Positions 8,556 through 15,673 of a DNA stretch of 34,158 nt are shown one piece after another. The notes beneath the pieces are model-generated. The model was not told the origin of the DNA. It searched no databases and was given only the letters and a program-made list of their open reading frames with translations. The stretch lies in the NCBI GenBank assembly GCA_018004645.1, contig JAGNBV010000022.1, forward strand, positions 1-34,158. The letters are read 5' to 3'. The position numbers and the translations under genes are program-made. Position 1 is the stretch's first letter. Each line of letters begins with the position of its first letter. The stretch is from Bacteroidales bacterium. GTDB lineage: Bacteria; Bacteroidota; Bacteroidia; Bacteroidales; CAIWKO01.

Positions 8556-8735
8556 ATAAAAAAACTATCAATTGCCATTCTGCCTTATCTATTAGTCGGT
8601 CGATGATTATGAAAACCTTTTATCGCTCTGGTGTGCTTTATGCAAACCCTGGGTCAAATAATTGTCTTTCCGGGCGAAGCCAGGCAAAATGAGGCATCTT
8701 TTATTAATTATGCCACTTCAAAAAATGATTCCACC

Positions 8736-8774
8736 GTTTGATGCGCATATTCTGTCATCATCGGCTTACTTTTT
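8736..8774 (+). repeat. 39-bp direct repeat, copy 2
   Basis: This copy matches 7683-7721 with two substitutions and ends two bases before the -7 box of the methyltransferase, so it includes that gene's upstream promoter region. Copy 1 has no -7 box after it. Confidence 0.9.
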
Positions 8775-8775
8775 T

Positions 8776-8783
8776 TATCTTTG
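8776..8783 (+). promoter_or_regulatory. -7 box of the rRNA methyltransferase gene
   Basis: TATCTTTG fits TAnnTTTG exactly. The predicted start of transcription near 8790 lies only a few bases before the TTG at 8794, so the mRNA would be almost leaderless. No clear -33 element was found. Confidence 0.6.
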
Positions 8784-8793
8784 CAGGAAAAAA

Positions 8794-9969
8794 TTGAACG
8801 ACAATCAACTTTTTATTGCAAAAACCCAATACGGCCTGGAAGAGCTGTTGGCGGCCGAACTGAAAGCTATTGGGGCCAGAGACATTCAGTTGCTTACCCG
8901 CGCTGTATCATTCCGAGGCGGCCTGCGTGAGATGTACGCCGCCAATTATACCTGCCGCACCGCCCTGCATATCCTGATGCCGGTACTCGATTTTAAATTT
9001 CGTGATAAAGAGCAGTTTTTTGATCTGATAAAAAAGTTTGAATGGGCAGATTATTTTGGCCCTGATAATACAATGTCCATCGATACGGTGATGTCGGATA
9101 GTTTTTTTACAAATTCACACTATGTTTCCTTGTTATGTAAGGATGCTATCGCCGATTATTTCCGTGAGAAATTTAAGCGCCGTCCCTCGGTGGATCTCGA
9201 AAATCCCAATGTCAAAATTCATCTGCATATCCGCGGACATGAGTGTTCGGTATCTTTCGACAGTTCGGGTGGTTCGCTGCACCGCAGGGGATACCGTGTA
9301 AAACAAGGCCTGGCGCCGATGAGCGAGGTGCTGGCTGCCGGTATGGTGATGCTGAGCGGCTGGGACAAAAAATGTAATCTGTACGATCCTATGTGCGGTT
9401 CGGCGACCATACTCACCGAGGCTGCCATGATAGCGGGCAACATCCCGGCCGGGTATTACCGGAAATCTTTCGGATTTGAAAAGTGGAAAGATTTTGATGA
9501 AGACCTGTGGCAGGAAGTGAAAAATGCCGCCGATGAAAACATTGCTGAATTTGAGTGCGCTATTGTTGGCGCCGATAACTCGGTGCAGGCGATAAAAGCT
9601 GCGGAAGATAATCTTAAATCGGCGCGTCTGCATAAGGACATTCACCTTACGGTGTGTGATTTCAGGGAATTCAGATTTCCGGAGGAAAAAGCTATGATAA
9701 TCACCAACCCTCCCTACGGCGAACGTATCAAACCGGAGGATATCATCCGTCTGTACAAGGATATCGGCGACACCCTGAAAAATCATTGCCACGGATATCA
9801 GGCCTGGATTATCAGCTCCCATTTTGATGCCCTGAAATTTATCGGACTGAAACCAGGAAAAAAAATTACCCTGTTCAATGGCCCGCTGGAATGTAAATTT
9901 GTGAAGTTTGATATCTTTGAAGGCAGCCTGAAACAAAAAAAAGAAAATGAACACGGACATCTCCGGTAA
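8794..9969 (+). CDS. THUMP-domain class I RNA methyltransferase (RlmL N-terminal-half/UPF0020 type)
   Basis: A 391-residue S-adenosylmethionine-dependent methyltransferase, probably acting on 23S rRNA guanine N2 like the N-terminal half of RlmL. A THUMP RNA-binding domain occupies about residues 1-155. The UPF0020 methyltransferase domain follows, with the SAM-binding motif DPMCGSATILTEAAM and the catalytic NPPYGERI (NPPY at 305-308). The frame is open upstream to an ATG at 8662, but I choose TTG 8794. Homologues start just before the equivalent of LFIAKTQYGLEELLAAELK, and the promoter lies inside the upstream extension, which is non-coding repeat sequence. The second RlmL methyltransferase (RlmK) domain is absent, as is usual for single-domain members. 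Confidence 0.88.
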   Translation: MNDNQLFIAKTQYGLEELLAAELKAIGARDIQLLTRAVSFRGGLREMYAANYTCRTALHILMPVLDFKFRDKEQFFDLIKKFEWADYFGPDNTMSIDTVMSDSFFTNSHYVSLLCKDAIADYFREKFKRRPSVDLENPNVKIHLHIRGHECSVSFDSSGGSLHRRGYRVKQGLAPMSEVLAAGMVMLSGWDKKCNLYDPMCGSATILTEAAMIAGNIPAGYYRKSFGFEKWKDFDEDLWQEVKNAADENIAEFECAIVGADNSVQAIKAAEDNLKSARLHKDIHLTVCDFREFRFPEEKAMIITNPPYGERIKPEDIIRLYKDIGDTLKNHCHGYQAWIISSHFDALKFIGLKPGKKITLFNGPLECKFVKFDIFEGSLKQKKENEHGHLR

Positions 9970-10072
9970 AAAAATCTGTTATTTGTCTGCAGTCCCCGGA
10001 TCCAAAGGTTTTTAACATACTGCTGTTATCAAAACAAACAACTTTATCAAACCAGTGTATTAAAATAATAAT

Positions 10073-10080
10073 ATTTTTGT
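10073..10080 (+). promoter_or_regulatory. -7 box of the SpoIID-comEC-permease operon
   Basis: TATTTTTG fits TAnnTTTG, 32 bases before ATG 10113. No clear -33 element was seen. Confidence 0.55.
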
Positions 10081-10112
10081 AAAAAGCCAGATAGTATAAA
10101 AAGCCCGATGTG

Positions 10113-11264
10113 ATGAGATTGTTCCGAGTTTCCATTTTTGTTATTTCTCTGCTGATAGCAGAAATTGCCTGTGGCGGCACCTTTATCGACATACATATTT
10201 TTACAGGATACCGCATAAATTCTTTTAATTTTACTCCTTTGTCCGGCAAATATTCGGTGTTTGATGCGGATAAGAAAATTTGTGATATTCTGCGCAATCA
10301 GACCATTACCTTTAAAATTGTCAACGACACAATTTTGGTATATAATGCCAGCGTTAAAATCGGAAGTTTTACTTCCCTGAATATCAGCGGCAGCGGCCTG
10401 CTCAATAATTTTAAAATCAAACCGGCCAACTATAATATCAAGGAACGTAATTATGACGATAATGTGCAGATTTCTGTGGTGGAAGGTTATTTTATGATTA
10501 TCAATCAGGTGGAGCTCGAGAACTATGTAGCCGGCGTGGTTCAGTCGGAAGGCGGCGGCAGTGTTAAAGATAATGATTTTTATCTGGTGCAGGCCATTAC
10601 CTGTCGTACTTACGCACTCAACAACATTAAGAAACATGCCAAGGAGGGGTTTAATCTGTGCGATAGTGTTCATTGTCAGCTATATCTTGGACGTTGCAAA
10701 ACCAACGAAATACTGGCAGCTACCTTTAAAACTGCCGGCGATGTTATTGTGGACAAGGATAATAAAATGATATCAGCAGCTTTTCATGCCAATTCGGGAG
10801 GGCAGACCGTCAATTCTGAAGATATCTGGAAAATACCCACCTCTTACCTGAAATCCGTGGTGGATACTTTTTCATTGCGGATGTCCGGAGCTGTTTGGGA
10901 AGAGAAAATCCTGCAAGCCAACTGGCTCGACTATTTGTCCAGCCGCTTTAATTATCCGGTGGACGACCCGGCCAAAAAAAACTATGCCCTGAATTTTAAA
11001 CAGGACAAACGCGCGCTGTATTTCTCTGACAGCATACCCTTGTCGGCAATAAGATATGATCTTGGCTTGAAATCCACCTGGTTTTCGGTATCTCCTGCGG
11101 GGTCTAATGTAGTACTCAGGGGAAAGGGCTATGGACACGGCGTCGGTCTGAGCCAACAAGGTGCTATCAGAATGGCTCAGCTCGGATACAACTACCTGGA
11201 AATCATCAAGTTCTATTATAAGGATGTGGAAGTGGTCAATTATGACGAACTGAATATCAAGTAG
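10113..11264 (+). CDS. SpoIID/LytB-domain exported protein (putative peptidoglycan lytic transglycosylase)
   Basis: A 383-residue exported protein with a signal segment of about 20 residues. The SpoIID domain covers about residues 115-375 and shows the family's conserved blocks: YVAGVVQSEGG with the expected catalytic glutamate (E146 from this start), QAITCRTYAL, AAFHANSGGQT and GYGHGVGLSQQGA. SpoIID of Bacillus cleaves denuded glycan strands during engulfment; in non-sporulating Bacteroidota the domain is taken to be a cell-wall hydrolase or amidase enhancer. The adjacent GTG at 10110 is an alternative start. It leads a three-gene operon, with comEC beginning 3 bases after its stop. A role in wall remodelling during DNA uptake is possible but unproven. 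Confidence 0.87.
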   Translation: MRLFRVSIFVISLLIAEIACGGTFIDIHIFTGYRINSFNFTPLSGKYSVFDADKKICDILRNQTITFKIVNDTILVYNASVKIGSFTSLNISGSGLLNNFKIKPANYNIKERNYDDNVQISVVEGYFMIINQVELENYVAGVVQSEGGGSVKDNDFYLVQAITCRTYALNNIKKHAKEGFNLCDSVHCQLYLGRCKTNEILAATFKTAGDVIVDKDNKMISAAFHANSGGQTVNSEDIWKIPTSYLKSVVDTFSLRMSGAVWEEKILQANWLDYLSSRFNYPVDDPAKKNYALNFKQDKRALYFSDSIPLSAIRYDLGLKSTWFSVSPAGSNVVLRGKGYGHGVGLSQQGAIRMAQLGYNYLEIIKFYYKDVEVVNYDELNIK

Positions 11265-11267
11265 TCC

Positions 11268-13376
11268 ATGTTTTGGAATAAATACCCAATTGCACGCATT
11301 CTCTTACCTTTTTTATCCGGAATTTGCATCGCTATAGGCTTTGAACTTAGCTTTGCCATACCTGTCATTGTTTTTGCTCTCCTTACAGGCCTGATTTCTT
11401 TTGTGGTGATTGTTTTTCAGAGGAAACTGGGTTTTCGTATGCGATGGCTTACCGGAATACTGTTTACCACGTTTTTTTTCCTGGCAGGTTATCAACTGAC
11501 AGTGATAAAAACTAAACAACACGACAACACCCATTACAGTAACTACCTTGCCGCTGAAAACTATGTCCTTGCGGAATTGTGCGAACCTGTGCAGATAAGA
11601 GAAAAAGTATGCAAATGTGTGGTGGAAATAAAGGAGGTAAAAGATAGTGTGCAATCCTGCCGTACAAGCGGTAAAGCGATTATTTACCTGGAAAAAGATT
11701 CCTTGTCATCAAAACTGAAATATGGCGATGAGATTTTTTTCAGGGGCCGTTTTACGGAGGTGCCTCCGCCCATGAACCCTGGTGAATACAATTATAAAAA
11801 CTACCTGAAATACCGTCAGGTGGAATACAGCACTTATGTCATGAAAGCCCGGTGGAAATTGATTGCTTCGGGTAATGGAAGTGTTCTCAAGGGATTTGCT
11901 TACAACCTTCGTGAAAAACTACTTCAAATATTGAGGGATAATGGCCTGCAGGGACAGGAATTTGCTGTGGTGTCGGCCTTACTGGTTGGATATACCGACA
12001 ACCTCGATCCCGAACTGATCCGCGAATACCAGGGTACCGGCGCCGTACACATTCTGAGTGTCTCAGGCCTTCATGTGGGCATCATTTTTATTGTGCTGAA
12101 TTTTTTATTGCAGTTTTTCGACAAGACCAAATATGGACGCCTGCCCAAGGCGCTGTTACTGCTGGTTTTTATATGGTTTTATGCGGTGCTTACCGGCATG
12201 TCTCCATCGGTGATGAGGGCCACGGCTATGTTTAGTTTTGTAGTTGTGGGCAAAGCCTTTCGCCAGCCACCTGCAATATACAATACCATCGCGGCCTCGG
12301 CATTGGTATTGTTGATGTTCGATCCATATATGTTCATGGCGGTGGGCTTTCAACTGTCCTACCTGGCTGTATTGGGAATCGTAGCTCTATACCCGGCGAT
12401 CAGCAAGGTGTGGATACCGAAATACTGGTTGCTGCGACAGATTTGGTCGCTGGTGGCTGTTTCGCTGGCAGCACAACTGGTCACTTTTCCTCTGTGCCTG
12501 CTGTATTTTCATCAGTTTCCCAACTATTTCCTGCTTACCAACATCATCGCAACACCCTTGTCGGGATTGGTTATATACCTCGGCATAGCTGTACTGGTAT
12601 TTAGTTTTATTCCCTGGCTCGCCATGATGCTGGCAAAGGCTTTGTCTTATTCGCTGATTTTCCTTAACGGCTCGGTTTCTTTTATTGAAGGCCTGCCTTT
12701 TTCGGTTACCAGGTCCATATCGGTAACCTTTGTTGAAATGTTGCTGGTGTATGCCATTATTCTGTCGCTGTGTGTGTTTATCATGCGGCGAAACAACAAG
12801 GCCTTTATCGGTGCGGCGGCTTTTCTGCTGCTACTGGTTTTTTCCGTTACCGTACGGAACTTTAACGCGCTGTCGCAGCAGGCAATCATAGTTTATAATA
12901 TTAACAAACATACTGCAATTGACCTCATTGAGGGAAAGACGGCATTTTTTATCTGTGATTCTGCGGTGATGAGCGATGTAAAAAAACAGGAGTTTCACCT
13001 TATGAACAACCGTTGCCGGATGATGATAGAGGAGGTCATTCCTCTGCCTGTCGGTGATGGTGATATCACAAAGAAAAAGGAAAATTTATTTGCCCGGAAG
13101 AACCTGTACTGCTTTGCTGGTAAGACACTTGGCATTGTAAACGGGGCAACTTATAATACAAAGAAAATGAAGCTGGATTATATGGTTGTGGCCAATAATC
13201 CGGATTTAACCATGGAAGAGATGCTGAACCAATATGCGCCGGTTTTCATTATTTTTGATGCTTCCAATTCGGCCAAAAATGTTGCTGGATGGTCGAACCA
13301 ATGCGAAATGCTCGGGAAATCGTATTATTCCACGAAAAATTCCGGAGCCTGGCAGTGTTTTATGAATAACAGATAA
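11268..13376 (+). CDS. comEC: ComEC/Rec2-type DNA-uptake channel protein
   Basis: A 702-residue inner-membrane protein. Residues about 1-80 are hydrophobic and about 85-200 form the DUF4131/OB-like periplasmic domain. The Competence domain occupies about 220-520, with the signatures HILSVSGLHVG (261-271) and TGMSPSVMRATAMFSF. ComEC carries single-stranded DNA into the cell during natural transformation. The soluble C-terminus (about 545-702) is in the position of the metallo-beta-lactamase nuclease domain of Bacillus-type ComEC but shows no HxHxDH metal motif. It looks like the degenerate form I recall from other Bacteroidota. Its neighbours are a SpoIID protein 3 bases upstream and a permease 1 base downstream. 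Confidence 0.92.
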   Translation: MFWNKYPIARILLPFLSGICIAIGFELSFAIPVIVFALLTGLISFVVIVFQRKLGFRMRWLTGILFTTFFFLAGYQLTVIKTKQHDNTHYSNYLAAENYVLAELCEPVQIREKVCKCVVEIKEVKDSVQSCRTSGKAIIYLEKDSLSSKLKYGDEIFFRGRFTEVPPPMNPGEYNYKNYLKYRQVEYSTYVMKARWKLIASGNGSVLKGFAYNLREKLLQILRDNGLQGQEFAVVSALLVGYTDNLDPELIREYQGTGAVHILSVSGLHVGIIFIVLNFLLQFFDKTKYGRLPKALLLLVFIWFYAVLTGMSPSVMRATAMFSFVVVGKAFRQPPAIYNTIAASALVLLMFDPYMFMAVGFQLSYLAVLGIVALYPAISKVWIPKYWLLRQIWSLVAVSLAAQLVTFPLCLLYFHQFPNYFLLTNIIATPLSGLVIYLGIAVLVFSFIPWLAMMLAKALSYSLIFLNGSVSFIEGLPFSVTRSISVTFVEMLLVYAIILSLCVFIMRRNNKAFIGAAAFLLLLVFSVTVRNFNALSQQAIIVYNINKHTAIDLIEGKTAFFICDSAVMSDVKKQEFHLMNNRCRMMIEEVIPLPVGDGDITKKKENLFARKNLYCFAGKTLGIVNGATYNTKKMKLDYMVVANNPDLTMEEMLNQYAPVFIIFDASNSAKNVAGWSNQCEMLGKSYYSTKNSGAWQCFMNNR

Positions 13377-13377
13377 T

Positions 13378-14631
13378 ATGGAAAATATTCAGATTGTCGC
13401 CCTTATCATTTTTTTTATAACCTATGTGGGCATCATTTTTACCCGCCTGCCCTGGATTAATATCGACCGGCCATCGGCGGCATTTTTTGGTGCTGTGGCC
13501 ATGATATTGTTTAGTGTGCTGAGCTTTGAAGAGGCTGTTTTGTCCATTGATTTTAATACTATTGCTTTGTTGCTCGGTATGATGATTATCATATCCACCC
13601 TGCAGCTTGACGGTTTTTTTTCGTTCATAGCACGCAAAACCATGGTGTATTCCCGTACCCAATTCCGGCTGCTGGTCATCATTGTGTTTGTTACCGGTGT
13701 TTCCAGCGCTTTTATGGTCAACGATGCCGTTGTGCTGTTATTTACTCCGGTAATCATTGCTTTGTGCCACACATACCGGATCAATCCCATACCTTATCTT
13801 ATCGCCGAGATCCTTGCATCAAATGCCGGCAGCGTGATGACGATGACTGGTAATCCGCAGAATATGCTCATTGGAGTCAGTTCCGGAATTTCCTACGGGA
13901 TTTTTTTGCTTCGATTATTACCGGTCTCCGTGTTGAGTATGGTGGTCATAATTTTTGTCATTCGCTGGTTGTATCCCGCTAATTTCAGGGATAAAAGCCC
14001 TTTGCAGATATCTGGTAACGACTTTGAATACAATTATAAATCAATGAGGGTTTCGGTTCCTATATTTCTGGCGGTGGTGCTGCTTTTCTTTTTTAGTAAT
14101 CTTTTAGGTTTGTCTATTCCGATGATTGCCTTGCTGGGGGGATCGATGATACTGATTTTTGGCAAAATAAGGCCCTCCAAGGTGATACAAAAAATAGACT
14201 GGGTATTGCTGTTGTTTTTTGCCTCGCTGTTTATTGTGGTGCATGGAATTGAAAAAGTTGGGCTGATGCAATATATAGTAAGTTCAGAACCGCTGCGCAG
14301 CGATGCCGGCGGTGTTATTGCCCTCCATGGCATCAGTCTGGTGGCATCGCAGGTGGTAAGTAATGTGCCTTTTACCATTGCATTGTTGCCATTGATGAAG
14401 ACGTTGTCGTCCGAAACCTTATGGATTACCCTGGCTTCGGCTTCCACCCTGGCGGGTAACGCCACCATAATTGGGGCAATGGCTAACCTTATCGTGATCG
14501 AATCAGCAAAAAATCAACAAGTGAAAATTGGTTTTTTTGAGTTTTTTAAAGCAGGCATTATTACGACCATACTGACGTTTATCCTGTCAATAGGCATCAT
14601 ACTGCTGGAGATGAAGGCAGGGATGTTATAA
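13378..14631 (+). CDS. ArsB/SLC13-like ion transporter superfamily permease
   Basis: A 417-residue membrane protein with about eleven helices in two inverted halves. Each half carries the re-entrant-loop signature of the ion transporter superfamily: SSAFMVNDAVVLLFTPVII followed by NAGSVMTMTGNPQNMLIG in the first half, and VASQVVSNVPFTIALLPLM followed by STLAGNATIIGAMANLIV in the second. Members move anions such as citrate, sulfate or arsenite, or exchange Na+/H+; the sequence alone does not choose among these. No arsenic resistance genes are near, so I do not name it arsB. ATG 13378 lies one base after the comEC stop, implying translational coupling. Confidence 0.85.
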   Translation: MENIQIVALIIFFITYVGIIFTRLPWINIDRPSAAFFGAVAMILFSVLSFEEAVLSIDFNTIALLLGMMIIISTLQLDGFFSFIARKTMVYSRTQFRLLVIIVFVTGVSSAFMVNDAVVLLFTPVIIALCHTYRINPIPYLIAEILASNAGSVMTMTGNPQNMLIGVSSGISYGIFLLRLLPVSVLSMVVIIFVIRWLYPANFRDKSPLQISGNDFEYNYKSMRVSVPIFLAVVLLFFFSNLLGLSIPMIALLGGSMILIFGKIRPSKVIQKIDWVLLLFFASLFIVVHGIEKVGLMQYIVSSEPLRSDAGGVIALHGISLVASQVVSNVPFTIALLPLMKTLSSETLWITLASASTLAGNATIIGAMANLIVIESAKNQQVKIGFFEFFKAGIITTILTFILSIGIILLEMKAGML

Positions 14632-14635
14632 AATA

Positions 14636-15241
14636 TTACTTGCAGAGTTTAACCAGCAATTTGGCGATCCTCATTCCGCAGCTTCCATAGGCATTGGTGA
14701 TTCTTGCCTGCTGGTCTTTGGCTTCGGCGGTAGTGTTGCCAACGCCTGCCACCTTTTCGGCTATAATGGTGGCCAGGACATTATCAGGGCTGGCGCTTTC
14801 CACAATATCTACCGAAAGATTGACCAATGTTTCCCTGTACATGCCTTTGTTGTTGTACCCCGGGTCAATCAGGTTGGTATGCACTATCATCATGTATTTG
14901 GTGGTGTCGTCGGTAACGGCGGACATTTTAAGTTTTTTAATGTACATATTAAACTGTTCGATAAATTTGGGCTGGTGGCTGTTTTTGAAATCGGCCTTCC
15001 ATTTGGCAATAAATTTATCGGCGTCGGCAGGTTTGCGGTACTCGGAACGTTTTTGTTTTATGTACAGGTCTTCAGTGAATTCACCAACTTTCATATTGTC
15101 GTACACAAAAGTAACCAGAATCTCTGTCTGGCCTGCAATAACTGTTGCATCGCCTTTTATCAGTTCAACATCCTGTGAATGGCTGTACGTACAAAAACCA
15201 GTAGTAAAAAGCATTACGAAAACCAATTTAATAAATTTCAT
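14636..15241 (-). CDS. Exported hypothetical protein
   Basis: A 201-residue protein with a clear signal peptide (charged MKFIKL, hydrophobic core, ending about residue 22 near SHSQ). The mature part is mixed alpha/beta with no domain I recognise. Features that may help a search are IAGQTEILVTFVYDNMKVGEF near the N-terminus, a lysine-rich middle (about 65-110), and a C-terminus rich in alanine ending with two cysteines (KLLVKLCK, and CGM slightly earlier). It converges on the permease with only four bases between stop codons and has its own -7 box at 15281-15288. Confidence 0.75.
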   Translation of the reverse strand: MKFIKLVFVMLFTTGFCTYSHSQDVELIKGDATVIAGQTEILVTFVYDNMKVGEFTEDLYIKQKRSEYRKPADADKFIAKWKADFKNSHQPKFIEQFNMYIKKLKMSAVTDDTTKYMMIVHTNLIDPGYNNKGMYRETLVNLSVDIVESASPDNVLATIIAEKVAGVGNTTAEAKDQQARITNAYGSCGMRIAKLLVKLCK

Positions 15242-15280
15242 AGCACTGATTATTTTAATTATTAATTATGATATGAATTA

Positions 15281-15288
15281 CAAATCTA
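15281..15288 (-). promoter_or_regulatory. -7 box of the 14636-15241 gene
   Basis: On the minus strand TAGATTTG fits TAnnTTTG, 40 bases before the start codon. It is back to back with the plus-strand box at 15309-15316, 20 bases away. Confidence 0.5.
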
Positions 15289-15308
15289 CACTTTTTTTGT
15301 AAATTGCT

Positions 15309-15316
15309 TATATTTG
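15309..15316 (+). promoter_or_regulatory. -7 box of the DUF5652-like gene
   Basis: TATATTTG fits TAnnTTTG, 34 bases before ATG 15351. It forms a divergent promoter pair with 15281-15288. Confidence 0.6.
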
Positions 15317-15350
15317 CGAAAGAAAAACTATTTACAAAAAACATACCCTT

Positions 15351-15569
15351 ATGTGTAACAATGAAACAATTTGTTGCCAGTATCCATGGCTCATTGTAAT
15401 TATTATTATTCTTGCCCTGTTCGAGGCGGTGATGAAACTCATTGCTATGTGGCGTGCGGCCCGTAATAAGCACCTGGCATGGTTTATCTGTATTGCTGTC
15501 ATCAATACGGCGGGTATTTTGCCGGTTATTTATCTGCTGACACACAAGAAAAATTCTGACCAGCAGTAA
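15351..15569 (+). CDS. DUF5652-like small membrane protein
   Basis: A 72-residue protein with two hydrophobic helices (about 11-28 and 42-62) separated by the basic stretch AMWRAARNKHLAWF. The pattern WLIVIIIILALFEAVMKLIAMWRAAR, then a run containing NTAGILPVIYL, is the DUF5652 signature as I remember it, resembling a PLD-nuclease N-terminal anchor. Function is unknown. It has its own promoter and no partner gene on its strand. Confidence 0.8.
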   Translation: MCNNETICCQYPWLIVIIIILALFEAVMKLIAMWRAARNKHLAWFICIAVINTAGILPVIYLLTHKKNSDQQ

Positions 15570-15673
15570 ATATTTCCAAGTGCCGATATTATTGCATTAC
15601 TTAGCCGGAATGAGCCTCAAGGGTAATCCGGAGTTATTAATAATAATGCCTTTTGACCAACAATAAGTGTGTT

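Larger units (their letters stand above)
7640..8775. other. Gene-free, repeat-rich intergenic block of about 1.1 kb
   Basis: I see no credible gene here. The four open frames longer than 60 codons overlap each other on both strands, run through hairpins and repeats, and encode no recognisable domain. The block contains a 39-bp direct repeat at both edges, two copies of a 71-bp repeat, and hairpins at 7903-7927 and 8491-8555. It also has a 10-bp GC-only palindrome CCGGCGCCGG (8156-8165) in otherwise AT-rich DNA. It lies between divergently transcribed units and is likely a site where a non-coding mobile or recombining element has accumulated. Confidence 0.7.

Noticed and set aside
7852..8692. 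Four overlapping open frames (7852-8046, 7899-8138, 8320-8520, 8354-8692)
   Set aside because: They overlap on opposite strands, run through inverted repeats and hairpins, and encode no domain or plausible signal. They are best explained as chance frames in repeat DNA.
7640..8775. CRISPR array in the repeat-rich block
   Set aside because: Repeats are only in pairs, of different lengths and spacings, with no regular short spacers and no cas genes.
13378..14631. Arsenite efflux pump (arsB) designation
   Set aside because: The ion transporter superfamily motifs are shared with citrate, sulfate and Na+/H+ carriers, and no ars genes are nearby.
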